Assembly: GCF_014202315.1 (NCBI RefSeq)
Contig: NZ_JACHGN010000041.1
Span: forward strand, 1 to 52,443
DNA from: Thermocatellispora tengchongensis
GTDB taxonomy: Bacteria > Actinomycetota > Actinomycetes > Streptosporangiales > Streptosporangiaceae
Reading direction: 5' to 3'
Length of the DNA: 52,443 nucleotides
Below the pieces are notes generated by a model. The model did not search any database, was not told where the DNA came from, and was given only the letters and a program-made list of their open reading frames with translations. A program made the position numbers and the translations under genes. Shown piece by piece: positions 27,201-34,344 of the stretch; within the stretch, counting starts at the first letter, position 1, and each line of letters starts with the position of its first letter.

Positions 27201-27816
27201 CAGGCAGCTCGGGGTCGCCAAGCTGGAGGCCCCTATGCGGAAGTTCGCGTTCCTGCCCGACGGCCGCCACATCGTCTCGGAGCTGGGCCGGCAGGTGGAC
27301 GTGACGACGGGGAAGACGATCGGCCCCGGTCGCACCCCGGCCGGGAGCGTGACGGCGGCGGTCGCGGTGGACCCCACCGGGCGGTGGCTGGCCGTCGGCA
27401 AGGCCGACGGCGGCGTGACGCTGTGGCAGGCGGCGGATCGGACGCCGGTCGCGCTGGACCTGCCCGCCATCGGGCGAGAGGCCGGTGAGCTGGTCTTCTC
27501 CCCGAAGGGCGACATGCTGGCGATGATCGACGGACGGGAGCGGCTGAGCCTGTGGGACGTCGCCACCCGCCGCCCGATCGTCACCGGGGTCGTCTTCGGG
27601 CGCATCGGCGACGGCAGGAGCTGGGAGGTGGCCTTCACCCCCGACGGGCGCACGCTGCGGGTCTCCAACGACACCGGGACGGTGTGGGACCTGCCCGTCG
27701 ATCCGGCCCGCGCGGCCCAGGCGGTGTGCGCCCGCGCGGGCCGCACCCTCACCCGCGCCGAGTGGCGCGAGCACCTGGGGAGCATCCCGTACCGGGACGT
27801 GTGCGCCGGGGCCTGA
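24289..27816 (+). CDS. Membrane Ser/Thr kinase with nSTAND-type helical region and WD40 beta-propeller
   Basis: 1175 aa. The kinase domain (about 13-270) is intact: IGAGGQGVVYEA, K43, HRDLKPDN (D133), DFG (D150), GTPMYMAPE. Residues about 285-440 (LLSPAERELVPELLLRLV, LARPALLRAWPRLRSWV, LLQGSRLEAARDW) resemble the helical segment that follows the NTPase in nSTAND1 proteins, but no P-loop is present: the kinase occupies the NTPase place. One membrane helix lies at about 445-467; then come WD40-like repeats (VWDLGRD, IRVWDVER, LWDVAAG, LWDVATRR) to the end. Topology puts the kinase inside and the propeller outside, a receptor-kinase layout. GGAGGAGGG precedes ATG 24289. Confidence 0.92.
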   Translation: MEALAAGDPERIGGYWLAGRIGAGGQGVVYEAYDAEGGRYALKVLRAAGGDGGLRARFAKEVAAARRVASFCTARVVDADPDATPPYIVSEFVEGPDLRRAGRRFTGDDLHRLAAAVATALTAIHEAGVVHRDLKPDNVLLGRDGPRVIDFGIARTAEMSLSATGHIPGTPMYMAPEVLTGGRAGPPADVFAWGAVMVFAATGEDPFQAETLGAVMHRVLSHDPDLGALPPTVRPLVAAALSKDPSGRPTARELLLALAGGAPPRGFAALGGGEEAEPALGALAEDAYALLSPAERELVPELLLRLVAIGPDGLETVRPAPVAELLPEHPEARRRILEVFGYMLAERDGEVRLARPALLRAWPRLRSWVEAERDGLPVLAGLSRAAREWEANGRRDADLLQGSRLEAARDWAAAGRRHLTLTPLERDYLAEAGRLVRRRSNRRRLLTMALAGLLALSLAGGGIAVHQAGQVAEQRDRVADERDKGRARELAGEVAGLRTVDPVKAMLLSVAAWRLNPGIEGRAALTGSLFQREVAAFRPPPAPGAAVNTTSGDGRLIAAVTERTVRVFDAATGRQVASWTAPELARGVASTDLSGTGRLLAVVAGESVAVYETRTGRLVGEEAIDDNPAVTVLEFGGSDTMLNITVAEASFGVWDLGRDRVERPRWGYPQRVVPGPTGDLVVTETDGEVSVWRLPGFRRDTRFPSGCGGEDPVIGFSPDGGAVFCAGERFELWDAGTGKRIRQAVEDDYDYGTYRWSWDGLDDDEPGGAPAGFRLSRDRGLAVAHRDAVIRVWDVERHERVLDYTARGRVSDAWFDPGGRILRYRIDDEVVAIDLAFPVRPRPAPPDANFVVLSGDARLLAYQPFEGEPRVELWDVAAGRVLGSVPAQENTVLEARFDPAARLLALSHVNETVDVYDVATRRRLWHFRHPHGLITTGEAFSPDGRTYAAVYSQNSQRQVDYWLHRFDARTGRQLGVAKLEAPMRKFAFLPDGRHIVSELGRQVDVTTGKTIGPGRTPAGSVTAAVAVDPTGRWLAVGKADGGVTLWQAADRTPVALDLPAIGREAGELVFSPKGDMLAMIDGRERLSLWDVATRRPIVTGVVFGRIGDGRSWEVAFTPDGRTLRVSNDTGTVWDLPVDPARAAQAVCARAGRTLTRAEWREHLGSIPYRDVCAGA

Positions 27817-27888
27817 GGGATTCCCTGTAAAGCAGGTAGGTATTATTGTGTACCAGCCCAGGCCCCGGAACGAGAGGCGGCGACCGTG

Positions 27889-28005
27889 ATGCAGGTGCGC
27901 ACCAGGCCCGAGCAGGCCCCGGCCGCCGCCGGGGAGTACCCCGGCGACGTCCACTGGTACGACCTTCCCGACGACGAGGCCGACGATCTGGACGATGAGA
28001 TATGA
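27889..28005 (+). CDS. Short acidic ORF (38 aa), possible small protein
   Basis: Begins MQVRTRPEQAP and ends DLPDDEADDLDDEI; 11 of the last 14 residues are Asp, Glu or hydrophobic partners. It lies in the 329-bp gap between the kinase gene and the convergent SARP gene. It has its own TATTAT (-10-like, 27841-27846) and GAGAGGCGG about 9 nt before ATG 27889 (GTG 27886 is also possible). No homology is recognised; coding status is unproved. Confidence 0.4.
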   Translation: MQVRTRPEQAPAAAGEYPGDVHWYDLPDDEADDLDDEI

Positions 28006-28145
28006 CAGTCGTACACGTGTGCGGGTTATGAGCGCTTTGTGAGCGAACTGTCAGCGCCACTCCGTAGCTTCGTGATCGCGCGGGGAAACGCGCGAAGGTG
28101 CGAGCGAACGGAGATGGACGCCATGAGCGTACGCATCACCTGACC
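28006..28145. other. Non-coding remainder of the kinase-SARP gap
   Basis: Contains CGCGCG-GGGAAA-CGCGCG (28077-28094), a 6-bp stem that could end the SARP transcript (minus strand), and a nine-codon frame with GGAG at 28112. Nothing else is recognised. Confidence 0.35.
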
Positions 28146-31031
28146 TCACGTGACGGGGGTCTCCTGGCGGGGATCGGCGGCCGGACGGGGGCCGGTCTCC
28201 GCCAGGCTCCGGCGGACGTCCGCGGCGCGCGGGTCGTCCAGCTCGGCGAAGATGGCCAGCGACTCGCGCCAGCGCGAGCGGGCCCCGTCGGGGTCGCCCG
28301 ACTCGACGAGGGCGCGGCCGAGGCGGTGCAGCACGTCGGCCTCGCCGCGGCGGTCCTCGAACGCGCGCTTCACCTCCAGGGCGGCCAGGAAGGCCGTCAC
28401 CGCCTCCTCGTGCCGGCCCAGCCCGGCGTACGCGGTGCCGAGGGTGCGCAGGGCCTCGCCCCGGCGGTAGCGGTCGCCCGCCGCTGTGGCCGCCTCGGCC
28501 GCCGAGCGCGCGGCGGAGGCCGCGTCCTCGTACCGGCCCAGCGCGTTGTGGTTCTGCGCCATGTCGTCCAGCGCCTCCGCCTCAAGGCGGCGGTCACCGG
28601 TCTCGCGGGCCAGGGCGAGCGCGGCGGCGAAGCAGCCGGTGGAGTCGGCGGAGCGGCCCAGCCGGGCGTACGCCGTGCCCAGGTTGACCAGCACCGCCCC
28701 CTCCAGGTCCCGCTCGCCCGCGCGGCGCGCGACCGCGAGGGCGTCCTCGAACCGGCGCGCGGCCTCGCGCGGGCGGCCCAGCAGCGCCAGCGCGCGGGCC
28801 AGGTGGTTCAGCGCGACGCCCTCCTCCAGCGGCTCTCCCGCCGCCCGCGCCGCGTTCACCGCCACCTGGTACACCTGCACCCAGGCCCGGCCGGGCACGT
28901 GGAAGTCGAAGAAGCGCGCCAGCGCCCGGGGCAGCCGCCAGGCCAGGTCGTGCCAGCCGCGCGCCGCCGCCGCGTGGGTGGCCGCCATCAGGTTCGCCAG
29001 CTCCTCCTCGTACCAGCACACCGCGCCCTCGGCGTCGTGCAGGTCGTGCGGGGCCAGGCCGTCGGGCACCGGCCCGGCGGCGAAGGGGCGCCCGCCCGAG
29101 GGCAGGTGCTCGGCCGCGTCCAGGGCGCTGTGCAGGTACCAGTCCAGCACGCGGCGCAGGGCGGCCTCGCCGTCGCGCTCCGCGTCGCCCTCCGCGCGCG
29201 CCCGCTCGGCGGCGTACGCGCGCAGCAGGTCGTGGAAGTCGTAGCGGCCGGGGGAGCGCGAGCGCAGCAGATGGTCGGCGGTGAGCCGGTCGAGCAGCCG
29301 GGTGACCCGCCCCGCGTCGGGCTCCCCGAGCAGCGCGCCGGCCGCGCCGGTGCTCACCTCCGGGCCCGGATGCAGGCCGAGCAGCCGGAACAGCCGCGCC
29401 GCCTCCGGCTCCAGCGCGCCGTACGTCCAGGAGAAGACCATGCGCAGGTCGGTGTCGTCGCCGTCGCCCGCGTCGAGCGCCGCCAGCCGCGTGCGCTCGT
29501 CGCGCAGGTCGGCGGCGAGCCTGCGCAGCGGCGTGCGCGGGAACCGCGCCGCGCGCTCGGCGAAGATGCGCAGGGCCAGCGGCAGCCGGGCACAGCGTTC
29601 GACGATCTCCGCGGCGGCCTCGGGCTCGGCGGCGACCCGCTCCGGGCCGATCACCCCGGCCAGCAGCTCGCCCGCCTCGGCCGGGCTCATCTGGTCCAGC
29701 ACGATCCGGCGCGCGCCGTACTGCACGACCAGGCCGCGGAGCTGGTTGCGGCTGGTGACCAGCACCATGCCGTCGGAGCCCGGCACCAGCGGCCTGACCT
29801 GGTCGCTGCCGGCGGCGTTGTCCAGCAGCACCAGCACCCTGCGGCCCGACAGCAGCGTGCGGTACAGCGCCGCCCGCTCCTCCAGGCCGGCCGGGATGCG
29901 GTCGGGGGGCGCGCCGAGCGCGCGCAGCAGGGTCTCCAGCGCGGCGGCCGGGCCGACCGGGCGCTCGGGGCCGTACCCGTGCAGGTCGAGATAGAGCTGG
30001 CCGCCGGGGAACCGCTCGCGTACGCGGTGCGCCCAGTGCACCGCCAGCGCGGTCTTGCCCGAGCCCGCGGTGCCCTGCAGTGAGACGATCGTCGGCAGCC
30101 CGGCGCCGCCGCGGCCGGTGTGCTCGTCCAGCAGCCGGTCCAGCGTGGCCAGCTCGGCGGCGCGGCCGGCGAAGCCGGGGATGTCGGGCCGGAGCTGCCG
30201 CGGCACCGGGGGACCGGGGCGCGACCCGGCGTCCGGGGCCGCGGCCACGACCGGCGGCGGGGGCGCGGCGGGCTCGCGCACGGACGGGTCCTCGGTCAGG
30301 ATCGCCTGGTACGTCGCGCGCACCGCCTCGCCCGGATCGACCCCCAGCTCCTCGGCCAGCAGCTCGCGCAGCGTGTGGTACGCGCGCAGCGCCTCGGCGT
30401 GGCGTCCGGCCCCGTGCAGCGCCAGCATCAGCCGCTCCCACAACGGCTCGCGCAGCGGATGGGCCCGGGTCAGCTCGCGCAGCACCCCGATCAGCTCGGC
30501 GTGCCTGCCGGTGCGCAGCCCGACGTCGAGCCAGCGCTCCTGGGCGCGCAGCCACTCCTCGGCCAGCGGCTCGACCTCCTCGGCGTGCAGCGCGGGCGAG
30601 TCGACGTTGGCCAGCAGCGGGCCGCCCCGCCACAGCGCCATCGCCTCCGACAGCGCCCGGGAGGCGGCCTCCAGGTCGCCGGACGCCGCCGCCCGCCCGC
30701 CCGCGGCGGCCAGCTCGCGAAAGCGCAGCAGGTCCAGCGCGCCCGCGCCGGGTTCGGCGCGGTAGCCGTCGTGCGCGGTGACCACGACGGCGCCGCCCGG
30801 CCCGAGCCGCCCGCGCAGCCGGTTGACGTAGCTGTGCACCGTGGCCCTGGCCCGGTCGGGGTCGCCGCCGCCGTCGTCCGGCCACAGCCACCCGGCCAGC
30901 CGGGAGACGGGCACGGTCTCGCCCGCGCGCAGCAGCAGCCCGGCCAGCACGACGCGCAGCTTGTTGCCCCCGATGGGGACCTCCCGCCCGTCCGCGACCA
31001 CGGACAGGGGGCCGAGCACCCGGAACCTCAC
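28146..31031 (-). CDS. SARP/AfsR-family regulator (HTH-BTAD-NB-ARC-TPR)
   Basis: A 961-aa regulator. OmpR-type winged HTH about 1-92 (MRFRVLGPLSVVADGREVPI start), BTAD about 98-245 (ALWRGGPLLANVDSPAL), Pro-rich hinge 251-280, NB-ARC/STAND ATPase with Walker A G320-T327 (GTAGSGKT) and Walker B-like VLVLLDNAA. TPR repeats fill about 690-930. Start is GTG 31031 with AAAGGGGG upstream. AfsR-type proteins activate secondary-metabolism or stress genes; no biosynthetic cluster lies next to it, so its targets are distant or are the neighbouring exported hydrolases. Confidence 0.94.
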   Translation of the reverse strand: MRFRVLGPLSVVADGREVPIGGNKLRVVLAGLLLRAGETVPVSRLAGWLWPDDGGGDPDRARATVHSYVNRLRGRLGPGGAVVVTAHDGYRAEPGAGALDLLRFRELAAAGGRAAASGDLEAASRALSEAMALWRGGPLLANVDSPALHAEEVEPLAEEWLRAQERWLDVGLRTGRHAELIGVLRELTRAHPLREPLWERLMLALHGAGRHAEALRAYHTLRELLAEELGVDPGEAVRATYQAILTEDPSVREPAAPPPPVVAAAPDAGSRPGPPVPRQLRPDIPGFAGRAAELATLDRLLDEHTGRGGAGLPTIVSLQGTAGSGKTALAVHWAHRVRERFPGGQLYLDLHGYGPERPVGPAAALETLLRALGAPPDRIPAGLEERAALYRTLLSGRRVLVLLDNAAGSDQVRPLVPGSDGMVLVTSRNQLRGLVVQYGARRIVLDQMSPAEAGELLAGVIGPERVAAEPEAAAEIVERCARLPLALRIFAERAARFPRTPLRRLAADLRDERTRLAALDAGDGDDTDLRMVFSWTYGALEPEAARLFRLLGLHPGPEVSTGAAGALLGEPDAGRVTRLLDRLTADHLLRSRSPGRYDFHDLLRAYAAERARAEGDAERDGEAALRRVLDWYLHSALDAAEHLPSGGRPFAAGPVPDGLAPHDLHDAEGAVCWYEEELANLMAATHAAAARGWHDLAWRLPRALARFFDFHVPGRAWVQVYQVAVNAARAAGEPLEEGVALNHLARALALLGRPREAARRFEDALAVARRAGERDLEGAVLVNLGTAYARLGRSADSTGCFAAALALARETGDRRLEAEALDDMAQNHNALGRYEDAASAARSAAEAATAAGDRYRRGEALRTLGTAYAGLGRHEEAVTAFLAALEVKRAFEDRRGEADVLHRLGRALVESGDPDGARSRWRESLAIFAELDDPRAADVRRSLAETGPRPAADPRQETPVT

Positions 31032-31253
31032 CCCACCCCCTTTGCACGATCAATCCTTGACGGGGCAACGTTACCGGCCCTGACCTGGGCGGCGCGTCCT
31101 GGTGGGTGACAGGGTGCCGGAAGCGGAGCGACGGCGGGGGACCGAAATGGCGGCTGGTTAACGCCCCGAAATCCCGAAACTTCCGATAAATCACGCCTTG
31201 ATTCCAATTTGTGGATCAACTGGCCTTGCAGCGGTCCTGACCCCAGATTTACA

Positions 31254-31263
31254 GGGATATCCC
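31254..31263 (+). promoter_or_regulatory. GGGATATCCC palindrome upstream of the subtilase
   Basis: A perfect 10-bp palindrome 9 bp before the SD of the protease gene, in the 251-bp divergent gap with the SARP gene. Possible operator; unverified. Confidence 0.3.
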
Positions 31264-31282
31264 GTAACCCACGGAGGTACGT

Positions 31283-33013
31283 GTGAAACGCAGCATCGTC
31301 ATTGGCGCCGTTGCCGCGCTCGCGATGACAACGCTGATCAGCCCGGCTCAGGCGGCCGGGCCCGCGCGAACCGCGCCGGCCGCCGAGACCGAGTACGTCG
31401 TGCTGTACGAGGAGGGCGTGAACCTCGCCGAGGCCAAGAAGGCCGTCGAGGCCGCCGGCGGCACGATCGTGAAGGAGAACGCCGCCGTAGGTGTCGCCAC
31501 CGTATCCACCACCAACGCCGACTTCGCGGCGGCGGCGCAGGACCAGGAGGCCATCGCCGGCGTGGCGCGCAACCGCTCCATCGGCCACGCGCCGGCCAAC
31601 GCCCGGACCTCCGCGGGCATCCGCAAGGCCATCGAGGCGGCCGCGGTCGAGAAGGCCGGGCACGGCGCGCCCGCCCGGGGCACCTTCGGCAAGCCCAAGC
31701 CCAAGGCGGAGCCGCTGGCCGAGCTCCAGTGGGACATGAAGCAGATCAACGCGACCGCCGACGGCTCCCACAAGTACCTCCAGGGCGACCGGGGCGTGCT
31801 CGTCGCCATCCTCGACACCGGCGTGGACGGCACCCACCCCGACATCGCGCCCAACTTCAACAACGAGCTGAGCCGCAACTTCACCGTGGACATCCCGGTG
31901 GACGCCGACGGCAACGAGGTGGACGGCCCGTGCGAGGCCGAGCCCGACCAGTCCTGCCAGGACCCGGCGAACGTGGACGAGAACGGCCACGGCACGCACG
32001 TCGCCTCCTCCATCGCCTCCCCGATCAACGGCCTGGGCATCGCCGGCGTGGCGCCCAAGGTGTCGATCGTGAACCTGCGGGCCGGCCAGGACTCGGGCTA
32101 CTTCTTCCTGCAGGCCTCGGTGGACGCGCTCACCTACGCCGCCGACATCGGCGTGGACGTGGCCAACATGAGCTACTACATCGACCCCTGGCTGTTCAAC
32201 TGCACCGACAACCCCAAGGACTCGCCCGCCGACCGGCAGGAGCAGGCCACCATCATCGCCGCCACCCAGCGCGCGCTCGACTACGCCCACCGCAACGGCG
32301 TCACGCTGGTGGCGGCGGCGGGCAACCAGGCCCTCGACTACACCAAGGAGGTCGTGGACGCCACCAGCCCCGACTTCGCCAGCGAGCCGGGCGAGGCGCC
32401 GTACAGCCGCACCATCCCGCCGAGCTGCGTCTCCCTGCCGAGCGAGGGCAACCACGTGATCTCGGTGTCGTCGCTGGGCATCAGCAAGCGCAAGTCGTAC
32501 TTCTCCGACTACGGCAACGGCTACGTCGACGTCGCGTCCCCGGGCGGCGACGTGTACGACACCCCGGACAACACCCGGGACGTCACCAAGGCGACGCTGT
32601 CGGCGTACCCCAAGTACCTCGCCGAGGCGAACGGTGAGCTGAACCCCGACGGCACGCCCAACGTGGACTACGTGGTGCGGAGCTGCAAGGGCGACACCTG
32701 CGCGTACTACCAGTACCTCCAGGGCACGTCCATGGCCTCCCCGCGCGCCGCGGGCGTGGCCGCGCTCATCGTCAGCAAGTACGGCGTGCGCGACCGCGAG
32801 CACGGCGGCAAGACGCTGAGCCCGGCGTTCGTGGAGACGGTGCTGAAGGCGACCGCCACCAAGACGGCCTGCCCGAACCCGCCCGCCTTCACCTACACCC
32901 GGCACCTGCCCAACGGCACGACCGCGACCGCCACGCACGTGTGCGAGGGCGGCAAGTTCCGCAACGGCTTCTACGGCTCCGGCATCGTGGACGCCCTGAA
33001 GGTCGCCCGGTGA
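31283..33013 (+). CDS. Secreted subtilisin-family (S8) serine protease
   Basis: A 576-aa preproenzyme. Signal peptide 1-24 (SIVIGAVAALAMTTL, AQA cleavage). An I9-like propeptide follows (TEYVVLYEEGVNLAEAKKAV). Catalytic triad D178 (ILDTGVDGTHPD), H236 (NGHGTHVAS) and S483 (GTSMASPRAAG). Cys pairs in the catalytic domain suggest disulfides of an extracellular enzyme. GTG 31283 has GGAGG 5 nt upstream. It diverges from the SARP gene, which could control it. Confidence 0.95.
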   Translation: MKRSIVIGAVAALAMTTLISPAQAAGPARTAPAAETEYVVLYEEGVNLAEAKKAVEAAGGTIVKENAAVGVATVSTTNADFAAAAQDQEAIAGVARNRSIGHAPANARTSAGIRKAIEAAAVEKAGHGAPARGTFGKPKPKAEPLAELQWDMKQINATADGSHKYLQGDRGVLVAILDTGVDGTHPDIAPNFNNELSRNFTVDIPVDADGNEVDGPCEAEPDQSCQDPANVDENGHGTHVASSIASPINGLGIAGVAPKVSIVNLRAGQDSGYFFLQASVDALTYAADIGVDVANMSYYIDPWLFNCTDNPKDSPADRQEQATIIAATQRALDYAHRNGVTLVAAAGNQALDYTKEVVDATSPDFASEPGEAPYSRTIPPSCVSLPSEGNHVISVSSLGISKRKSYFSDYGNGYVDVASPGGDVYDTPDNTRDVTKATLSAYPKYLAEANGELNPDGTPNVDYVVRSCKGDTCAYYQYLQGTSMASPRAAGVAALIVSKYGVRDREHGGKTLSPAFVETVLKATATKTACPNPPAFTYTRHLPNGTTATATHVCEGGKFRNGFYGSGIVDALKVAR

Positions 33014-33040
33014 CCTCCCGCCCCTGACGGGACGCGATCC

Positions 33041-33076
33041 CCGGGCCCCGGGCGCCGCACGGCGCCCGGGGCCCGG
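33041..33076. terminator. Bidirectional terminator between protease and PLD genes
   Basis: Perfect 16-bp stem (CCGGGCCCCGGGCGCC and complement) with GCAC loop, placed in the 77-bp gap between convergent genes. Confidence 0.85.
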
Positions 33077-33090
33077 TGCGCCGGCCGGGA

Positions 33091-34239
33091 TCAGGCGGTG
33101 AAGCGCTCGCCCGCCCCCTGGATGCGCCGGATCTCCTGACGGAAGAAGCCCGCCAGCGCGGCGCACGCCTCGGCGTCGCGCGGGCCGCCCTCGCGGCGGG
33201 GCAGGTCGGGGTACGGGCTGCCCAGCACGAAGATGTTCTCGTCGTTGTAGTTGTTGGCCGGGGCCGTGTAGTTGAACGACCCGGCGATCACCACCGAGTC
33301 GTCGATGACCATCAGCTTGTGGTGCAGCTTGCCGAACCCCGGCGCCCGCTTGGGGAAGAAGATCTCGATGCGCGCCCGGTCCAGGTCGTGGGTGGCCGCC
33401 CACTTCTGCGCGCCCTGGCCGGGGTCCATGGCCCCCGACACCGTGCGCCCGGCCTCGGCCAGCGCGATCATCGCGTCGTCGATGCCGGAGGACCCGGCGA
33501 AGGTGAAGATGGCGAAGTCCACCTGCCGCCTCGCCTTGAGCATCTGCTTCATGATCTCCAGCTCGGGGGCGTGGTCGGGCGCGAACAGCACCTTCACCGG
33601 CACCCCGCCCACGTTGTACGCCGCGGGCACCTTGCCGTGCTCGCCGCGGCCGAACCGGCCCGCCCGGATGCGTTCGAACTCCCCGGCGTACTCCCGGCAC
33701 ACCGACACATCATGAAATATCACGACGTGATTGAGATTGCGGTGGCAGTCGGTCCCGGTGAAGTTCGCCGAGCCCGACAGGATCGCCGAGGTAGGCGTCG
33801 CCTTCTCCCGGAAGTCGCGCACGATGAACTTCTGGTGGAAGATCGCCGGGTTGTAGTCCGCCTTGACGTCCACGCCGCAGCGCAGCAGCGCGGCCAGGAT
33901 GCGCCGGTTCGCCTCCAGGCTGCGCGCGCCCGGCTCGTCGCTCCACTGCACCCGGCGCCGGGCCGCCGCCTCGTCCTCGCCCTCCCGGACCACGATCTTC
34001 GGCACCTTGGCCGTGAGCAGGTAGTCCTGCTCCAGCACCATGCGCACGCTCACCCCGCGGAACCGCGCGTCCAGCACGGCCTGGGCGATCGGCTCGGAGT
34101 CCAGCTCCTGGATCGCGATGTCCAGCGATTGCCGCGCCCCGTGCACGAACTCGACGATCACGGCTTCGAGGTCGTCGGGCGCGCCCAGCTCCGCGGGGCC
34201 CGCGTACGCCTCGATCTTCCCGCCGGCGAATGACGCCAT
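33091..34239 (-). CDS. Phospholipase D superfamily protein with two HKD motifs
   Basis: A 382-aa protein with two HxKx4D motifs: HQKFIVRD (followed by SGSANFTG) and HHKLMVID (followed by AGSFNYT). Both halves of the PLD active site are therefore present. There is no signal peptide, so it may be a cytoplasmic nuclease or phosphodiesterase rather than a secreted lipase. ATG 34239 is chosen; an upstream in-frame ATG near 34301 has no SD. It diverges from the alpha-mannosidase across about 105 bp. Confidence 0.87.
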   Translation of the reverse strand: MASFAGGKIEAYAGPAELGAPDDLEAVIVEFVHGARQSLDIAIQELDSEPIAQAVLDARFRGVSVRMVLEQDYLLTAKVPKIVVREGEDEAAARRRVQWSDEPGARSLEANRRILAALLRCGVDVKADYNPAIFHQKFIVRDFREKATPTSAILSGSANFTGTDCHRNLNHVVIFHDVSVCREYAGEFERIRAGRFGRGEHGKVPAAYNVGGVPVKVLFAPDHAPELEIMKQMLKARRQVDFAIFTFAGSSGIDDAMIALAEAGRTVSGAMDPGQGAQKWAATHDLDRARIEIFFPKRAPGFGKLHHKLMVIDDSVVIAGSFNYTAPANNYNDENIFVLGSPYPDLPRREGGPRDAEACAALAGFFRQEIRRIQGAGERFTA

Positions 34240-34344
34240 GCGGGCATGGTCCCACCGCTTCGTGGCAGTAACAACGGCTATTTCATGACCGAGAACCATA
34301 TTTAAGGTGAGATGACCATCGGCACCATCCCCTCGGGAGCCCAG

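Noticed and set aside
24235-27954. 1239-codon open frame antisense to the kinase
   Set aside because: Composition (Arg/Gly/His/Ala-rich) is that of a frame shadow; no domain, no start signal.
28112-28141. Nine-codon leader peptide (MDAMSVRIT)
   Set aside because: It leads into the 3' end of the convergent SARP gene, so there is nothing downstream for it to regulate.
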